From Bacteroidota bacterium (lineage in GTDB: Bacteria; Bacteroidota; Bacteroidia; JAFLBG01): a stretch of 64,000 bases of DNA. Each line of letters opens with the position of its first letter. The stretch's first letter is position 1. The notes under the pieces were generated by a model, which saw only the letters and a list, made by a program, of their open reading frames with translations, was not told the origin of the DNA and searched no databases. Location: contig JAFLBG010000017.1 of the NCBI GenBank assembly GCA_017303975.1, positions 1-64,000 of the forward strand, in the 5' to 3' direction. Shown here in pieces: positions 8,806-18,296 of this stretch. A program made the translations under genes and the position numbers.

Positions 8806-10119
8806 ATGAACCACTCTGAAATTTTATCGCGCTTTAATATTGATGCATTAAATAAAATGCAAGTTGATGTTGGAAAAGCTATTATCGACAATAATTCGGT
8901 AGTGCTAATTTCCCCAACAGGATCGGGAAAAACATTGGCGTTTTTATTGCCATTGTTACGGTTAATCAACTCGCAAGCAAACAATACACAGGCTTTAATT
9001 CTTGTTCCTTCTCGCGAATTAGCCATACAAATAGAACAAGTATTTAAGCAAATGAAAAGCGGTCTTAGCATAACTTGTTGTTATGGCGGACATTCAACTC
9101 AAATAGAAAAAAATAATTTAGATGCCAATCCACATATTGTTGTTGGCACTCCGGGACGCATAGCACATCATATAAAAAGAGGGACAATTTCTAGTCTAAC
9201 GATACACACACTTATTTTAGACGAATTTGATAAATCTTTGCAAGAAGGATTTCATCAAGAAATGTCTTTTATAATAAATTATTTGCGCAACATTACAAAA
9301 CGCATTTTAACTTCTGCTACCGAGTTAAAACTTATTCCAGATTTTGTTGGAATTGAAAATCCGACAGTGCTTGATTTTACAACGCCATCGCAAGATACCA
9401 AGCCTACATTAAAAATGAAATTTACCAGAGCAAAGGGTGTAGATAAATTCAATGCATTGTTTTTATTGTTGGGTAGCATTGGTAATCAATCAAAGATTGT
9501 GTTTTGCAATCATAGAGATACTGTTGAAAGAATTTCAGAGCAATTAACCAAACTAACTATTGAGCATGGCATTTATCACGGGGGATTGGAACAAATAGAT
9601 AGAGAAAAGACATTGATAAAGCTAAGAAACGGAAGCATTCAGTTAATCGTTACTACCGATTTAGCCTCCAGAGGACTTGATATACCTGAGCTAGAAGCTA
9701 TTGTTCATTATCAACTGCCAACCACGCAAGATGTAATGATTCACCGAAATGGCAGAACCGCGAGAATGAATGCAAGTGGAACAGCCTACTTCTTATTGGA
9801 CGAAGGAGATTATCTACCTCCGTTTTTAGACACTAAACCGGAAGAAATTGATTTACCGAAAAAGTTAATTATACCTGAACCTTGCAATTGGAAAACACTT
9901 TACATTGCAGCCGGCAAAAAAGATAAAATAAATAAAATGGATATTGTGGGAATGCTATTAAAAAAGGGTGGATTGCAAAAAGAAGAGTTGGGAAAAATTG
10001 AAGTGCTTGACCACTCGGCATATGCAGCCATAAAAAGCGATAAAATTGTAAATACGCTTGATATGGTAAGAAATGAAAAAATTAAAAACAGAAAAATTAA
10101 AATGGAAATTTCTAGTTAG
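8806..10119 (+). CDS. DbpA-type DEAD-box RNA helicase with a DEFD motif II
   Basis: A 437-residue ATP-dependent RNA helicase. Visible motifs in order: SPTGSGKT (36-43), PSREL (68-72), GTPGR (114-118), DEFD (139-142), SAT (170-172), then 'TTDLASRGLDIP' and 'HRNGRTAR' in the second RecA domain. The C-terminal 70 residues ('LYIAAGKKDKINKMDIVGMLLKKGGL' onward, ending 'IKNRKIKMEI') match the DbpA RNA-binding domain, which in DbpA recognises hairpin 92 of 23S rRNA. A role in large ribosomal subunit assembly is therefore inferred. Motif II is DEFD rather than DEAD; both catalytic acidic residues D and E are kept. Confidence 0.9.
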   Translation: MNHSEILSRFNIDALNKMQVDVGKAIIDNNSVVLISPTGSGKTLAFLLPLLRLINSQANNTQALILVPSRELAIQIEQVFKQMKSGLSITCCYGGHSTQIEKNNLDANPHIVVGTPGRIAHHIKRGTISSLTIHTLILDEFDKSLQEGFHQEMSFIINYLRNITKRILTSATELKLIPDFVGIENPTVLDFTTPSQDTKPTLKMKFTRAKGVDKFNALFLLLGSIGNQSKIVFCNHRDTVERISEQLTKLTIEHGIYHGGLEQIDREKTLIKLRNGSIQLIVTTDLASRGLDIPELEAIVHYQLPTTQDVMIHRNGRTARMNASGTAYFLLDEGDYLPPFLDTKPEEIDLPKKLIIPEPCNWKTLYIAAGKKDKINKMDIVGMLLKKGGLQKEELGKIEVLDHSAYAAIKSDKIVNTLDMVRNEKIKNRKIKMEISS

Positions 10120-10136
10120 TGAAATTTATCTCTCTT

Positions 10137-10178
10137 AAAAACACAAAGCCCAAACAGTTGTTTGGGCTTTGTGTTTTT
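10137..10178. terminator. Perfect 19-bp bidirectional terminator
   Basis: AAAAACACAAAGCCCAAAC (10137-10155) pairs perfectly with its complement at 10160-10178 around the 4-base loop AGTT. The A-run and T-run let it stop both the helicase transcript and the convergent glutamine synthetase transcript ending at 10196. Confidence 0.92.
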
Positions 10179-10195
10179 TATTGAATAAGAAACTG

Positions 10196-12475
10196 CTATT
10201 TTGCAAATAACATTTCTCTGTATTTTGGCAATGGCCACATCTCATCATCAATAAGCAATTCCAGCTTATCTACATGGTAACGGATAGTTTCAAAATACGG
10301 TTTTACTTTCTCGCAATAAGCAACAGCTTTCTTTTTTTGATCTTCAATATTATTTGCTTTTTTTCTTTCTTCTACCATTTCATCCACACTGTTTTTGATA
10401 ACAGAAATATGTTCGGAAATATCATTTATCATATCCAACTGAGTTGCCGAAGCATCCATCCATGCCGAACTATTTGATTTTTTTGACTTTAAACTATCAT
10501 CATCATATCCTGCACCGGCAGTTTGCATTTGTTTAGACTTTGTACTTTCCATGGTTGCAACACCAAATACATCTTTCAACCCTCGAACATTTTCAATTAA
10601 AAAATTCTGGTACTTAATGGCAGTTGGAATAATATGATTTATCGCTAAATCACCCATTACACGAGATTCTATCTGAATTTTCTTTGTGTATGTTTCTAAA
10701 TAGATATCGTATCTGGCATGTTGCTCGCGGTCGTTCAAGATGCCATTATCATTAAATAACTTTATTGATTTTTTTGAAACGAAAGCATCTAACGCATCCG
10801 GAGTAGTTTTAATATTATTCAAGCCGCGCTTCTTCGCTTCTTTTACCCATTCTTCGCCATACCCATTTCCTTCGAACAAAATATTTTTAGTGGCAACTAT
10901 ATAATTTCGTAATACTTGGAATATAGCCTCGTCTTTTTCTACATCTTTTGCAATAAGAGCATCAACCTCTTTTTTAAACTGTACCAATTGATCGGCCATA
11001 ATGGTATTCAACACCATCATTGGTCCTGCACAGTTTGCAGAAGACCCAACAGCACGGAATTCGAACTTATTTCCTGTAAACGCAAAAGGAGAAGTTCTGT
11101 TTCTGTCTGTATTATCTAATAAAATATCGGGGATTTTTCCAATATTTAATTTCAGAGCTGTTTTTTCATCAGGCGTCATTTTTCCTGATTTTACACGCTT
11201 TTCAAGCTCTTCTAACACTTGCGTTAACTGTGTTCCAATAAAAACAGACATAATAGCAGGAGGCGCTTCGTTTGCTCCCAAGCGATGATCGTTACCTGCC
11301 GAAGCAATACTCGCACGCAATAAATCTGCATTATCGTGAAATGCTTTTATCGTATTTACAAAGAATGTTAAAAACTGGAGGTTGGTTTTTGGTGTTTTAC
11401 CCGGGCTTAACAAGTTTTTCCCGGTATTTGTTCCCATCGACCAGTTATTATGTTTACCCGAACCGTTTACGCCTGCGAAAGGTTTTTCGTGTAAAAGCAC
11501 TCTAAAGTTATGACGCTTTGCTACCTTCTCCATCAAATCCATTAATAACTGATTATGGTCAACAGCTAAATTAGCTTCTTCAAATATTGGAGCACATTCA
11601 AATTGATTAGGAGCAACCTCGTTATGGCGAGTTTTAATTGGAATACCTAAGCGCAACGCTTCTATTTCAAATTCTCTCATAAATGCAGTAGCTCTTTCAG
11701 GAATTGATCCAAAATAATGATCTTCTAATTGTTGTCCCTTTGCAGGTGCGTGACCAAACAACGTTCGTCCTGTCATCATTAAATCCGGACGGCAATTGTA
11801 TAATGCGGTATCAATTAAAAAATACTCCTGCTCCCACCCTAGCGTTGCTTGCACTTTAGTAACATTTTTGTCAAAATATTGACAAACATCTACAGCTGCT
11901 TTATCTAAAAAATGTACGGCTTTTAATAGTGGTGTTTTAAAATCAAGCGCTTCGCCTGTATAAGACACAAATATGGTAGGAATACAAAGTGTTTTTCCCA
12001 TCAAAAATGCCGGAGATGTAGGATCCCAGGCGGTATAACCTCTTGCTTCGAATGTATTTCTAATTCCTCCATTCGGGAAACTGGATGCATCCGGTTCTTG
12101 TTGCACCAATTGTCCTCCTCCAAATTTCTCCATTGCTCCACCACCCGGCAAAGGCTCAAAAAAAGCATCGTGCTTCTCGGCAGTAGTACCAGTAAGCGGC
12201 TGAAACCAATGTGTATAATGTGTTGCCCCTCTTTCTATTGCCCACGATTTCATTCCGGAAGCAATTTGATCGGCCATTTTGCGGTCAACCTTTGTACTAT
12301 TTTCAATAGCGCTTTTAACGCTTTCAAACGCCTCGTCCGACATATACTCGCGCATTGCTTTCATGCCAAAAACATTTTCTCCAAAAAAATCAGATACGCT
12401 TTTTTCGGGCGTATTTACGGTAACAGGTGTTCTTGAAAGTGCTGTTTCTAATGCTTTAAATCTGAATGTAGACAT
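10196..12475 (-). CDS. glnN: Type III glutamine synthetase
   Basis: A 759-residue GSIII. It makes glutamine from glutamate, ammonia and ATP in the cytoplasm. Recognisable family segments include 'TLGWEQEYFLID', 'LRLGIPIKTRHNEVAPNQFECAPIFEEAN' (metal and glutamate site), 'NGSGKHNNWSM' (ATP and ammonium site) and 'FEFRAVGSS'. Length is a little above the usual 725-735. The ATG at 12475 (MSTFRFKALETALSR) is chosen. The frame extends to 12571, but that extension runs over the promoter and terminator. The promoter has TATTTTTG with TTG 20 bases upstream. No PII (glnB) gene is adjacent. Confidence 0.96.
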   Translation of the reverse strand: MSTFRFKALETALSRTPVTVNTPEKSVSDFFGENVFGMKAMREYMSDEAFESVKSAIENSTKVDRKMADQIASGMKSWAIERGATHYTHWFQPLTGTTAEKHDAFFEPLPGGGAMEKFGGGQLVQQEPDASSFPNGGIRNTFEARGYTAWDPTSPAFLMGKTLCIPTIFVSYTGEALDFKTPLLKAVHFLDKAAVDVCQYFDKNVTKVQATLGWEQEYFLIDTALYNCRPDLMMTGRTLFGHAPAKGQQLEDHYFGSIPERATAFMREFEIEALRLGIPIKTRHNEVAPNQFECAPIFEEANLAVDHNQLLMDLMEKVAKRHNFRVLLHEKPFAGVNGSGKHNNWSMGTNTGKNLLSPGKTPKTNLQFLTFFVNTIKAFHDNADLLRASIASAGNDHRLGANEAPPAIMSVFIGTQLTQVLEELEKRVKSGKMTPDEKTALKLNIGKIPDILLDNTDRNRTSPFAFTGNKFEFRAVGSSANCAGPMMVLNTIMADQLVQFKKEVDALIAKDVEKDEAIFQVLRNYIVATKNILFEGNGYGEEWVKEAKKRGLNNIKTTPDALDAFVSKKSIKLFNDNGILNDREQHARYDIYLETYTKKIQIESRVMGDLAINHIIPTAIKYQNFLIENVRGLKDVFGVATMESTKSKQMQTAGAGYDDDSLKSKKSNSSAWMDASATQLDMINDISEHISVIKNSVDEMVEERKKANNIEDQKKKAVAYCEKVKPYFETIRYHVDKLELLIDDEMWPLPKYREMLFAK

Positions 12476-12518
12476 TGTTATGATTTTTTTAATGAATACT
12501 AATTTTAATACAACGGAG

Positions 12519-12549
12519 CAAAAATACCACAATTTTAACAAACCGACAA
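12519..12549 (-). promoter_or_regulatory. glnN promoter (TTG-N20-TATTTTTG)
   Basis: On the minus strand, TTG (12547-12549) is followed after 20 bases by TATTTTTG (12519-12526), a good match to the Bacteroidota -33/-7 promoter. The ATG is 43 bases downstream. This rules out the longer reading frame starting at 12571. Confidence 0.65.
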
Positions 12550-12550
12550 C

Positions 12551-12607
12551 AAAAAACGGGGGTCTTCTCAAAAAAAATATGTTTTTTTTGAGAAGGCCCC
12601 CGTTTTA
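12551..12607 (-). terminator. Long hairpin terminator after the SprB-repeat gene
   Basis: An arm AAAACGGGGGTCTTCTCAAA (12552 onward) pairs with the complementary arm ending CCCCCGTTTT at 12607, with a single G-T wobble. It lies 23 bases past the stop at 12630 and just upstream of the glnN promoter. Confidence 0.88.
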
Positions 12608-12629
12608 AATACACAAAACCACCTAAAAG

Positions 12630-15600
12630 CTATTTTACAACATTTACATGCCCCACAAATACCTTTCTTATACCTTCCAAATCCTTTACCTGTATTTGCC
12701 AAACATACGTATCTTCTTGCACCCAGGTTCCATTAATCTTACCATCCCAACCTGCATTAACACTTTGAGTTTCCCAAATTAACTCCCCCCATCTATTAAA
12801 AATCTTTAGACTATAACTTCCCTCTTTTATTCCAAACACAGTGGGTGCAAAAAATTCATTTATTCCGTCACCATTAGGTGAAAATGTGTTAGATATATAT
12901 AATATAAAATCTGGTGTAACGGTTACTTTCTTTGTAACAGAATCTATACAGCCGTACTGATTTGAGACTACTTGCTTAATGATATAAGTGCCCGTATCGG
13001 CAAATACAACAATAGGATTTTGTTCTGTAGAAAATGAATTGTTCTCGTTAGAAAAACTCCAAAACCAATTAACAGCCCCAAAAGACAAGTCATCAATTTG
13101 AATTTGTCCTTCCGATAAATTAATAGTAGCCGGGTTAGGTTCAAATCCTGCTAAAGGAATAGGATAAACTTGTATTGTTTGAGAATACAACATTGTGTTA
13201 CTACATCCATTATTATCAAAAACGATTACTGCGGTTTGATAGGAACCACTTTGAGTAAAACAATGTGTTGGACTATTAATAGAAGATGTATTCCCATCTC
13301 CAAACTGCCAATTTACCGACTGAGTATTTGGCGTGGAATTATCAAATACAACACATAGAGAAGGGCAACCAGCTGTATCGCTTGCGCTTATTGACATAAC
13401 AGGAAGTTGATTTACCAGAACAAATACATCTACAGTATCGGAAGGTGTTCCGCAATTGTCGTTTACGATAACAGTGTAGGTTGCTGAAAGTGTTGGGGTA
13501 AGAATAAAAGCAGCTCCATTTGCATTGGATGGAATCCAAGTAAATGTATAATTTCCATTCCCTCCTGTTGCATTCACTGACAGTGTAGTTTGATCACCTG
13601 CACATACAGCTACAGAAGGGGAAGCTATTGCCTGTAATGGCAATCCTACATCAATTGTGGTTGTTATAGATGCATTACATGAGCGTGAATCAATAGCAGT
13701 TATTTTAAGCACCGTATCAACACTTGGTGATATATTTAACACTGCGGATGTCTCTCCTGTGGACCACCAATATTGATATCCAGGGATTCCACCAGAACTC
13801 GCAGCAGTAAGCGAAACCGATTGACTCAAACAAATTGTTGTTGGTCCCGATATATTTACAACTACCTGACTTGGTTCTGTAATTTGTACGGTTGTAGTTG
13901 AAACACAATTTAATCCATCTGTTACGGTAACAGCATAAATTCCTGCGCATAAACCCGTTGCGTTAGATGCAGTTTGAGCCGGAATAGAATTCCAATAATA
14001 TGTAAATGGTAAATTTCCTCCTACCGTTTGTACAAGTGCACTTCCATCGCAAGAGGCAAAGCAAGTAGCATCGGTTTTTGTGCTATTTAAAATCAATGCA
14101 GGCGGTTGACTGATTTGAACACTAGTAGTTGCTGTACAATTGTTGGCATCCTTTACCTCTAAGGTGTAGGTTCCTGCTGCTAATCCCGTAGCTGCAATAG
14201 TACTTTGCCCATCACTCCACATGTAGGCATAAGTCGGAGTTCCACCTAAAGCAGTTATAACTAAAGCACTACCGTTATTGCCGCCATTGCAACTTACATT
14301 TGTAAGACCCACAGAAACGCTCAATACAGCCGGCTCAGTAATTACAACATACTGAAGTGCACTACAATTATTCCCATCTGTAACAGTTACTGAGTAAGTC
14401 CCTGCAACTAATCCAGTGTTTGTAGCACTTATGGCGGCATTGCTCCACAAATACGAATAAGTACCCGTACCCCCTAATGCAGAAACCGCTGCCCAACCAT
14501 CATTTAAACCAAAGCAGCTTGCGCTTACTTGATTCAAAACACTTACACCTAAAGCTAATGTTGGCTGCAAAATAGATACCGTATTTGTACTACTACAACC
14601 AAATGCATCTGTAACTATTAAACTATATGTTCCAACAGATAATCCGGAAACGCTTTGTGCAGTAACATTTCCCGGTTGCCACAAATACGTATAAGGAGAA
14701 ATTCCATTCCCTGCCGAAACTACTGCACTACCATTGTTACCCCCATTACATTGCACATTACTTGGTGTAATCGTTGAAGTAGGTAGGGAATTGATAGTTA
14801 TAGTTGCGGTTGTAGTATCTCTATCCCCTCCGGAATCACTTAAAATTACGGTATAAGTACTGGTTGCTAAAGGGCATGCTGTTATAGTTTTAGTAGTAGC
14901 ACCTGTATTCCACAAATAAGAATAGTTTCCAAGCCCTCCAATGCCGTTTGCCGAGACAGTAGCACATGCACCTGCACATACTGTATCTCCGGTTGCAGTA
15001 ACTGTAACGCAAGGCACAACAGTTATAGTATCAAATACCTCCGTACTACAAAAAGGAGAAAATTTTACAACTTTATGAGACACAACAAACTGTCCGGATA
15101 CGCTAAACGTAAAGGCTAAGCTTGTTGACCAAGCATTACCCACAACTGCATTACTGCTATTTTTTACAGCCCATGAATGCATATAACCGGATCCTACAGA
15201 ACCAGTATTAGTAAATGTTACGAAACTACCCAAACATACTGTTGTTAATGAAGGTGTAAAACTTGCATTTAAAGGAGGGCCATTACCAACACCAATAGAG
15301 TACGTTGACACTTTTGCACAACCGGCAAAATCGGTTACTGTAAGTGAATAAACTCCAACTGTAAGGGTATTAATTGACCCTGTAGTTGCACCGGTATTCC
15401 ACAAATATGCATACCCAAAATTTATATTATTGGGGGTACCTCCGGAAGCACTTACACCTATAAAACCGTTGTTGGGCAAGCCACAGTCCGTATTTGTAAC
15501 ATTTGCAGTAACCGTTAAAATTGGAGGTTGAGGTAGATTATAAACCGATGAAGCTGAACAACCACTTGCATCTGTTACGTTTAGTGTGTATGAACCGGTT

Positions 15601-18224
15601 GTTAACCCTGTTGCAGCAGATGTTGTTTGACCGTTACTCCAAACAAACGAATACCCCGGATTACCTCCCGTAGGAGCAACGGCAATGCTTCCATTGGTTC
15701 CGCCATGGCAAGCAATTCCATTAAAGGAAGTAATATTTCCTGTGGTTAGTATTGGCGGTTGAGTAATTTGAATCATACCCATTCCTGTGCAGCCATTTAC
15801 ATCTTGTATGGTTACGCTATAGTTTCCTGCCGGGAGTGCTGTGGCAGTTGCAGTGGTTTGTCCATTGCTCCATACATATGAAAGGGCACCTGTACCTCCT
15901 GTTGCACCTACCGTTGCTATTCCTGTGGCACTACCAAAACAACTTACATTACTTACAGTAGGCGTGGTTACCGTAATTCCACTATTATTTAGAATAACAA
16001 CCGTTTGCGTATTAAAACATCCTGCATTATCCGTTACAGCCACGGTATATGTTCCTGCGGTTAGCCCTAAAGCCATTTGCTGGGTAGAACCATTGTTCCA
16101 CAAATACGTAAAAGGAGAGTTGCCACCAACAGGTGTTACAGTAGCACTGCCCTGTAATCCACAATTTACATTGGTTTGACTCATGTTTAATACAGCCCCG
16201 TTAGCACTATTAATTGTAACAACCGTTGTATCTGTAAAATTTGGACAAGAAGCATCTGCTACATAAAGCGTATACGCTCCTGCGGACAAACCAGTTGCTA
16301 ATGAGTTGGTTTGCCCATTACTCCAACTATAACTGTATGGTGCAGTTCCATTTGTAGGAGTTACCGTGGCAGAACCATTGCTACTTCCACAAACGGGAGC
16401 AACAATGCTAATTGTTGTATTTAACGGTGGATGTATGCAAGGTGCTACAAGTTGACCTAAAGACTGTACAAATTTATCGCCACATACTATTACTTCGTTA
16501 GTTGCACTAACATATACATCGTAAACCGCCCCAGGAGAAGCAGCTGAAGTAACAAAGTTTAAGTTTTGATCGTACACTGTTACTCCAGTTTGTGTTCCTA
16601 CATAAATGTATTCGCATTTATCTACTTCAATTCCTGAGTTTCTTAATGCTATAGCGCCAAAAACATTTACACTTGAAATTAAATTTCCTGTTACGGCATC
16701 CCGTTTTTTTAAATTCACACCCTCATAAGTATATACGTAGCAATTAGAAGCAGCAATAGAATTATTAGATGCCAACGTTATCAAATCTTTATAAATAGCG
16801 CAATAATATGCAAAGGTTGTATAGCCAGAAGGCACACTCCAGTTTTGAACAAGAGAAGGAGAAAAGCTTCTAACAAATCCTTGACTTGTAGTGCTGGGTT
16901 TACTACTGGCTATAGAATATACCTTTCCGTTAGGAGCCTGCGCAATTGATTTTATTTCACTTCCGGTTGTAGATAAACTTAATTGAGCTGTGTTAGCTCC
17001 TGTGGCGGGATTTAAACTTCCGATAGCTTCTCGACCCGAAGCTCCGGCTATAATTAATCGATTAAGTGTATTATCAAATTGCAACCCCCAAGGTTCGCCA
17101 CGCAATAGATTATCGCCAGTAAACAAAGGTCCCCAAAGAAGAGTACCTGCCGTATTAAGCTTAATATATCCCTGATTAGTATAAGCGCCATAAGAATTAC
17201 CTGCATTATCAACAGCAAAATCTCCATATCCATTTGGGATTCCGACTGTAAGATATGTCCATTGCGGAACTCCGGCAGAATTAAGCTTCTCTATTTTCCA
17301 AGGAGACCCCGAACCAGATACATAAATATTACCAGCTGCATCTACGCCCACATCATACGCCTTATTTACGGTTGCAAAAGTGGGGTTTGTAACCCAAGGG
17401 TCGATTACAACCATTTTTGTAGTATCGTATTTTCCTAGCTTAAAATAAATGGTACTGTCAGACACATAAAAACCAGATGGAATATTTCTTTTATCGAAAT
17501 CATAAAATGTTATGGGGGCATGATCAACCACATCTCCAAACGCTGTGGCAAAAAGAATATTTCCCGATTCATCTTTTGTTATTTTTTTTGCTCCGGTATA
17601 CTTCATAGCCACCTGAGAAGGATTGGCTCCGGGATGAAGAATTAATGAATACTTTATTCCTTCTACTTCATGAAAAACATACTCTACATCAATATTGGGA
17701 TATATATTTTTATAAATAATTTTTCTAAAGGTGTGTGCGATAAAAGTTTTGGGGTTGGATTTACTCGATAAATCGGGATACGTAAAATAGTGCGCAGACG
17801 GAATCTCCGCTAAAATTGTTGGATTAGCATTTGCATTTTGCCACTCCATGTGCAGCAGGAATATCTTAGGAACTTCATCCCCCTCTAGTTTTTCTATATT
17901 TACAGATTCTTTGTTTTTCCTCTCCCTTTCTTCCTTCTCTTTGTCTATTACTTCTAATTTATCATGACGAAATGTTAATCCTTTGGTAGTAAAATAAATT
18001 TGAACACCGCCATTATCTATTGCATATAAAATACTATCATTTCTAAAATTAGTTTGCGCTGTAAATTGTCCAACGTTTTCAATAAACTCTTTATGTTCAA
18101 ATGGTTTGTTTATCCATTTCTTCTGATTTAGTGAAACTGATTGAGAGTCTGAGTATAGATACAACAATATAAAGAAGTACAATAAGATTCCTTTTTTTAA
18201 AAAAAATGTACCTCTTTCACTCAT
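12630..18224 (-). CDS. Giant SprB-repeat protein with T9SS type B (gliding-type) C-terminal domain
   Basis: An 1864-residue secreted protein. A Lys-rich N terminus and hydrophobic signal segment (about 8-28) precede a DUF7948-like domain ('FIENVGQF', about 45-275). A beta-propeller-like 'D..GNIYVSG' region runs to about 600. About nine SprB repeats follow (roughly 610-1475), each of the form 'NGSA.V...GG..PYTY.WSNGQTT...TGL.AGTY.VTVTD..GC'. Two PKD-like domains lie near 1607-1766, one with WQFGDGNTS. The CHU_C/type B sorting domain is at 1767-1864 ('NTFSPNGDGINEFF...IFNRWGELIWE'). SprB-repeat proteins include the gliding adhesin SprB, so a cell-surface adhesin is the likely role. It lies 71 bases downstream of a second giant gene. 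Confidence 0.93.
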   Translation of the reverse strand: MSERGTFFLKKGILLYFFILLYLYSDSQSVSLNQKKWINKPFEHKEFIENVGQFTAQTNFRNDSILYAIDNGGVQIYFTTKGLTFRHDKLEVIDKEKEERERKNKESVNIEKLEGDEVPKIFLLHMEWQNANANPTILAEIPSAHYFTYPDLSSKSNPKTFIAHTFRKIIYKNIYPNIDVEYVFHEVEGIKYSLILHPGANPSQVAMKYTGAKKITKDESGNILFATAFGDVVDHAPITFYDFDKRNIPSGFYVSDSTIYFKLGKYDTTKMVVIDPWVTNPTFATVNKAYDVGVDAAGNIYVSGSGSPWKIEKLNSAGVPQWTYLTVGIPNGYGDFAVDNAGNSYGAYTNQGYIKLNTAGTLLWGPLFTGDNLLRGEPWGLQFDNTLNRLIIAGASGREAIGSLNPATGANTAQLSLSTTGSEIKSIAQAPNGKVYSIASSKPSTTSQGFVRSFSPSLVQNWSVPSGYTTFAYYCAIYKDLITLASNNSIAASNCYVYTYEGVNLKKRDAVTGNLISSVNVFGAIALRNSGIEVDKCEYIYVGTQTGVTVYDQNLNFVTSAASPGAVYDVYVSATNEVIVCGDKFVQSLGQLVAPCIHPPLNTTISIVAPVCGSSNGSATVTPTNGTAPYSYSWSNGQTNSLATGLSAGAYTLYVADASCPNFTDTTVVTINSANGAVLNMSQTNVNCGLQGSATVTPVGGNSPFTYLWNNGSTQQMALGLTAGTYTVAVTDNAGCFNTQTVVILNNSGITVTTPTVSNVSCFGSATGIATVGATGGTGALSYVWSNGQTTATATALPAGNYSVTIQDVNGCTGMGMIQITQPPILTTGNITSFNGIACHGGTNGSIAVAPTGGNPGYSFVWSNGQTTSAATGLTTGSYTLNVTDASGCSASSVYNLPQPPILTVTANVTNTDCGLPNNGFIGVSASGGTPNNINFGYAYLWNTGATTGSINTLTVGVYSLTVTDFAGCAKVSTYSIGVGNGPPLNASFTPSLTTVCLGSFVTFTNTGSVGSGYMHSWAVKNSSNAVVGNAWSTSLAFTFSVSGQFVVSHKVVKFSPFCSTEVFDTITVVPCVTVTATGDTVCAGACATVSANGIGGLGNYSYLWNTGATTKTITACPLATSTYTVILSDSGGDRDTTTATITINSLPTSTITPSNVQCNGGNNGSAVVSAGNGISPYTYLWQPGNVTAQSVSGLSVGTYSLIVTDAFGCSSTNTVSILQPTLALGVSVLNQVSASCFGLNDGWAAVSALGGTGTYSYLWSNAAISATNTGLVAGTYSVTVTDGNNCSALQYVVITEPAVLSVSVGLTNVSCNGGNNGSALVITALGGTPTYAYMWSDGQSTIAATGLAAGTYTLEVKDANNCTATTSVQISQPPALILNSTKTDATCFASCDGSALVQTVGGNLPFTYYWNSIPAQTASNATGLCAGIYAVTVTDGLNCVSTTTVQITEPSQVVVNISGPTTICLSQSVSLTAASSGGIPGYQYWWSTGETSAVLNISPSVDTVLKITAIDSRSCNASITTTIDVGLPLQAIASPSVAVCAGDQTTLSVNATGGNGNYTFTWIPSNANGAAFILTPTLSATYTVIVNDNCGTPSDTVDVFVLVNQLPVMSISASDTAGCPSLCVVFDNSTPNTQSVNWQFGDGNTSSINSPTHCFTQSGSYQTAVIVFDNNGCSNTMLYSQTIQVYPIPLAGFEPNPATINLSEGQIQIDDLSFGAVNWFWSFSNENNSFSTEQNPIVVFADTGTYIIKQVVSNQYGCIDSVTKKVTVTPDFILYISNTFSPNGDGINEFFAPTVFGIKEGSYSLKIFNRWGELIWETQSVNAGWDGKINGTWVQEDTYVWQIQVKDLEGIRKVFVGHVNVVK

Positions 18225-18260
18225 TTAGGGATTTACTCATTTGCAAGTAAGTAAATATAT

Positions 18261-18296
18261 ACCATTTCTACGCCTTATTCAAGACATAGAAATGGT
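18261..18296 (-). terminator. Weak hairpin at the stop of the 2035-residue gene
   Basis: ACCATTTCTA (18261-18270) pairs with TAGAAATGGT (18287-18296), and the outer arm touches the stop codon. Only a broken T-rich stretch follows on the minus strand. It may attenuate rather than stop transcription, so the two giant genes could share an operon. Confidence 0.4.

Noticed and set aside
8781-9071. Minus-strand frame of 96 codons inside the helicase gene
   Set aside because: It lies opposite conserved helicase motifs and shows no family features.
12476-12571. N-terminal extension of GlnN by 32 residues
   Set aside because: It would cross the TATTTTTG promoter and reach into the upstream terminator; the family N terminus starts at the ATG at 12475.
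15841-16179. Plus-strand open frame of 112 codons opposite the SprB gene
   Set aside because: It is a shadow of the Val/Thr/Gly-rich minus-strand protein; composition is biased and there is no promoter or family motif.
13000-16450. Regularly spaced similar segments, as in a tandem repeat or CRISPR array
   Set aside because: They are diverged coding repeats (SprB domains, about 70-95 residues each) inside one open frame, with no identical repeat units or spacers.
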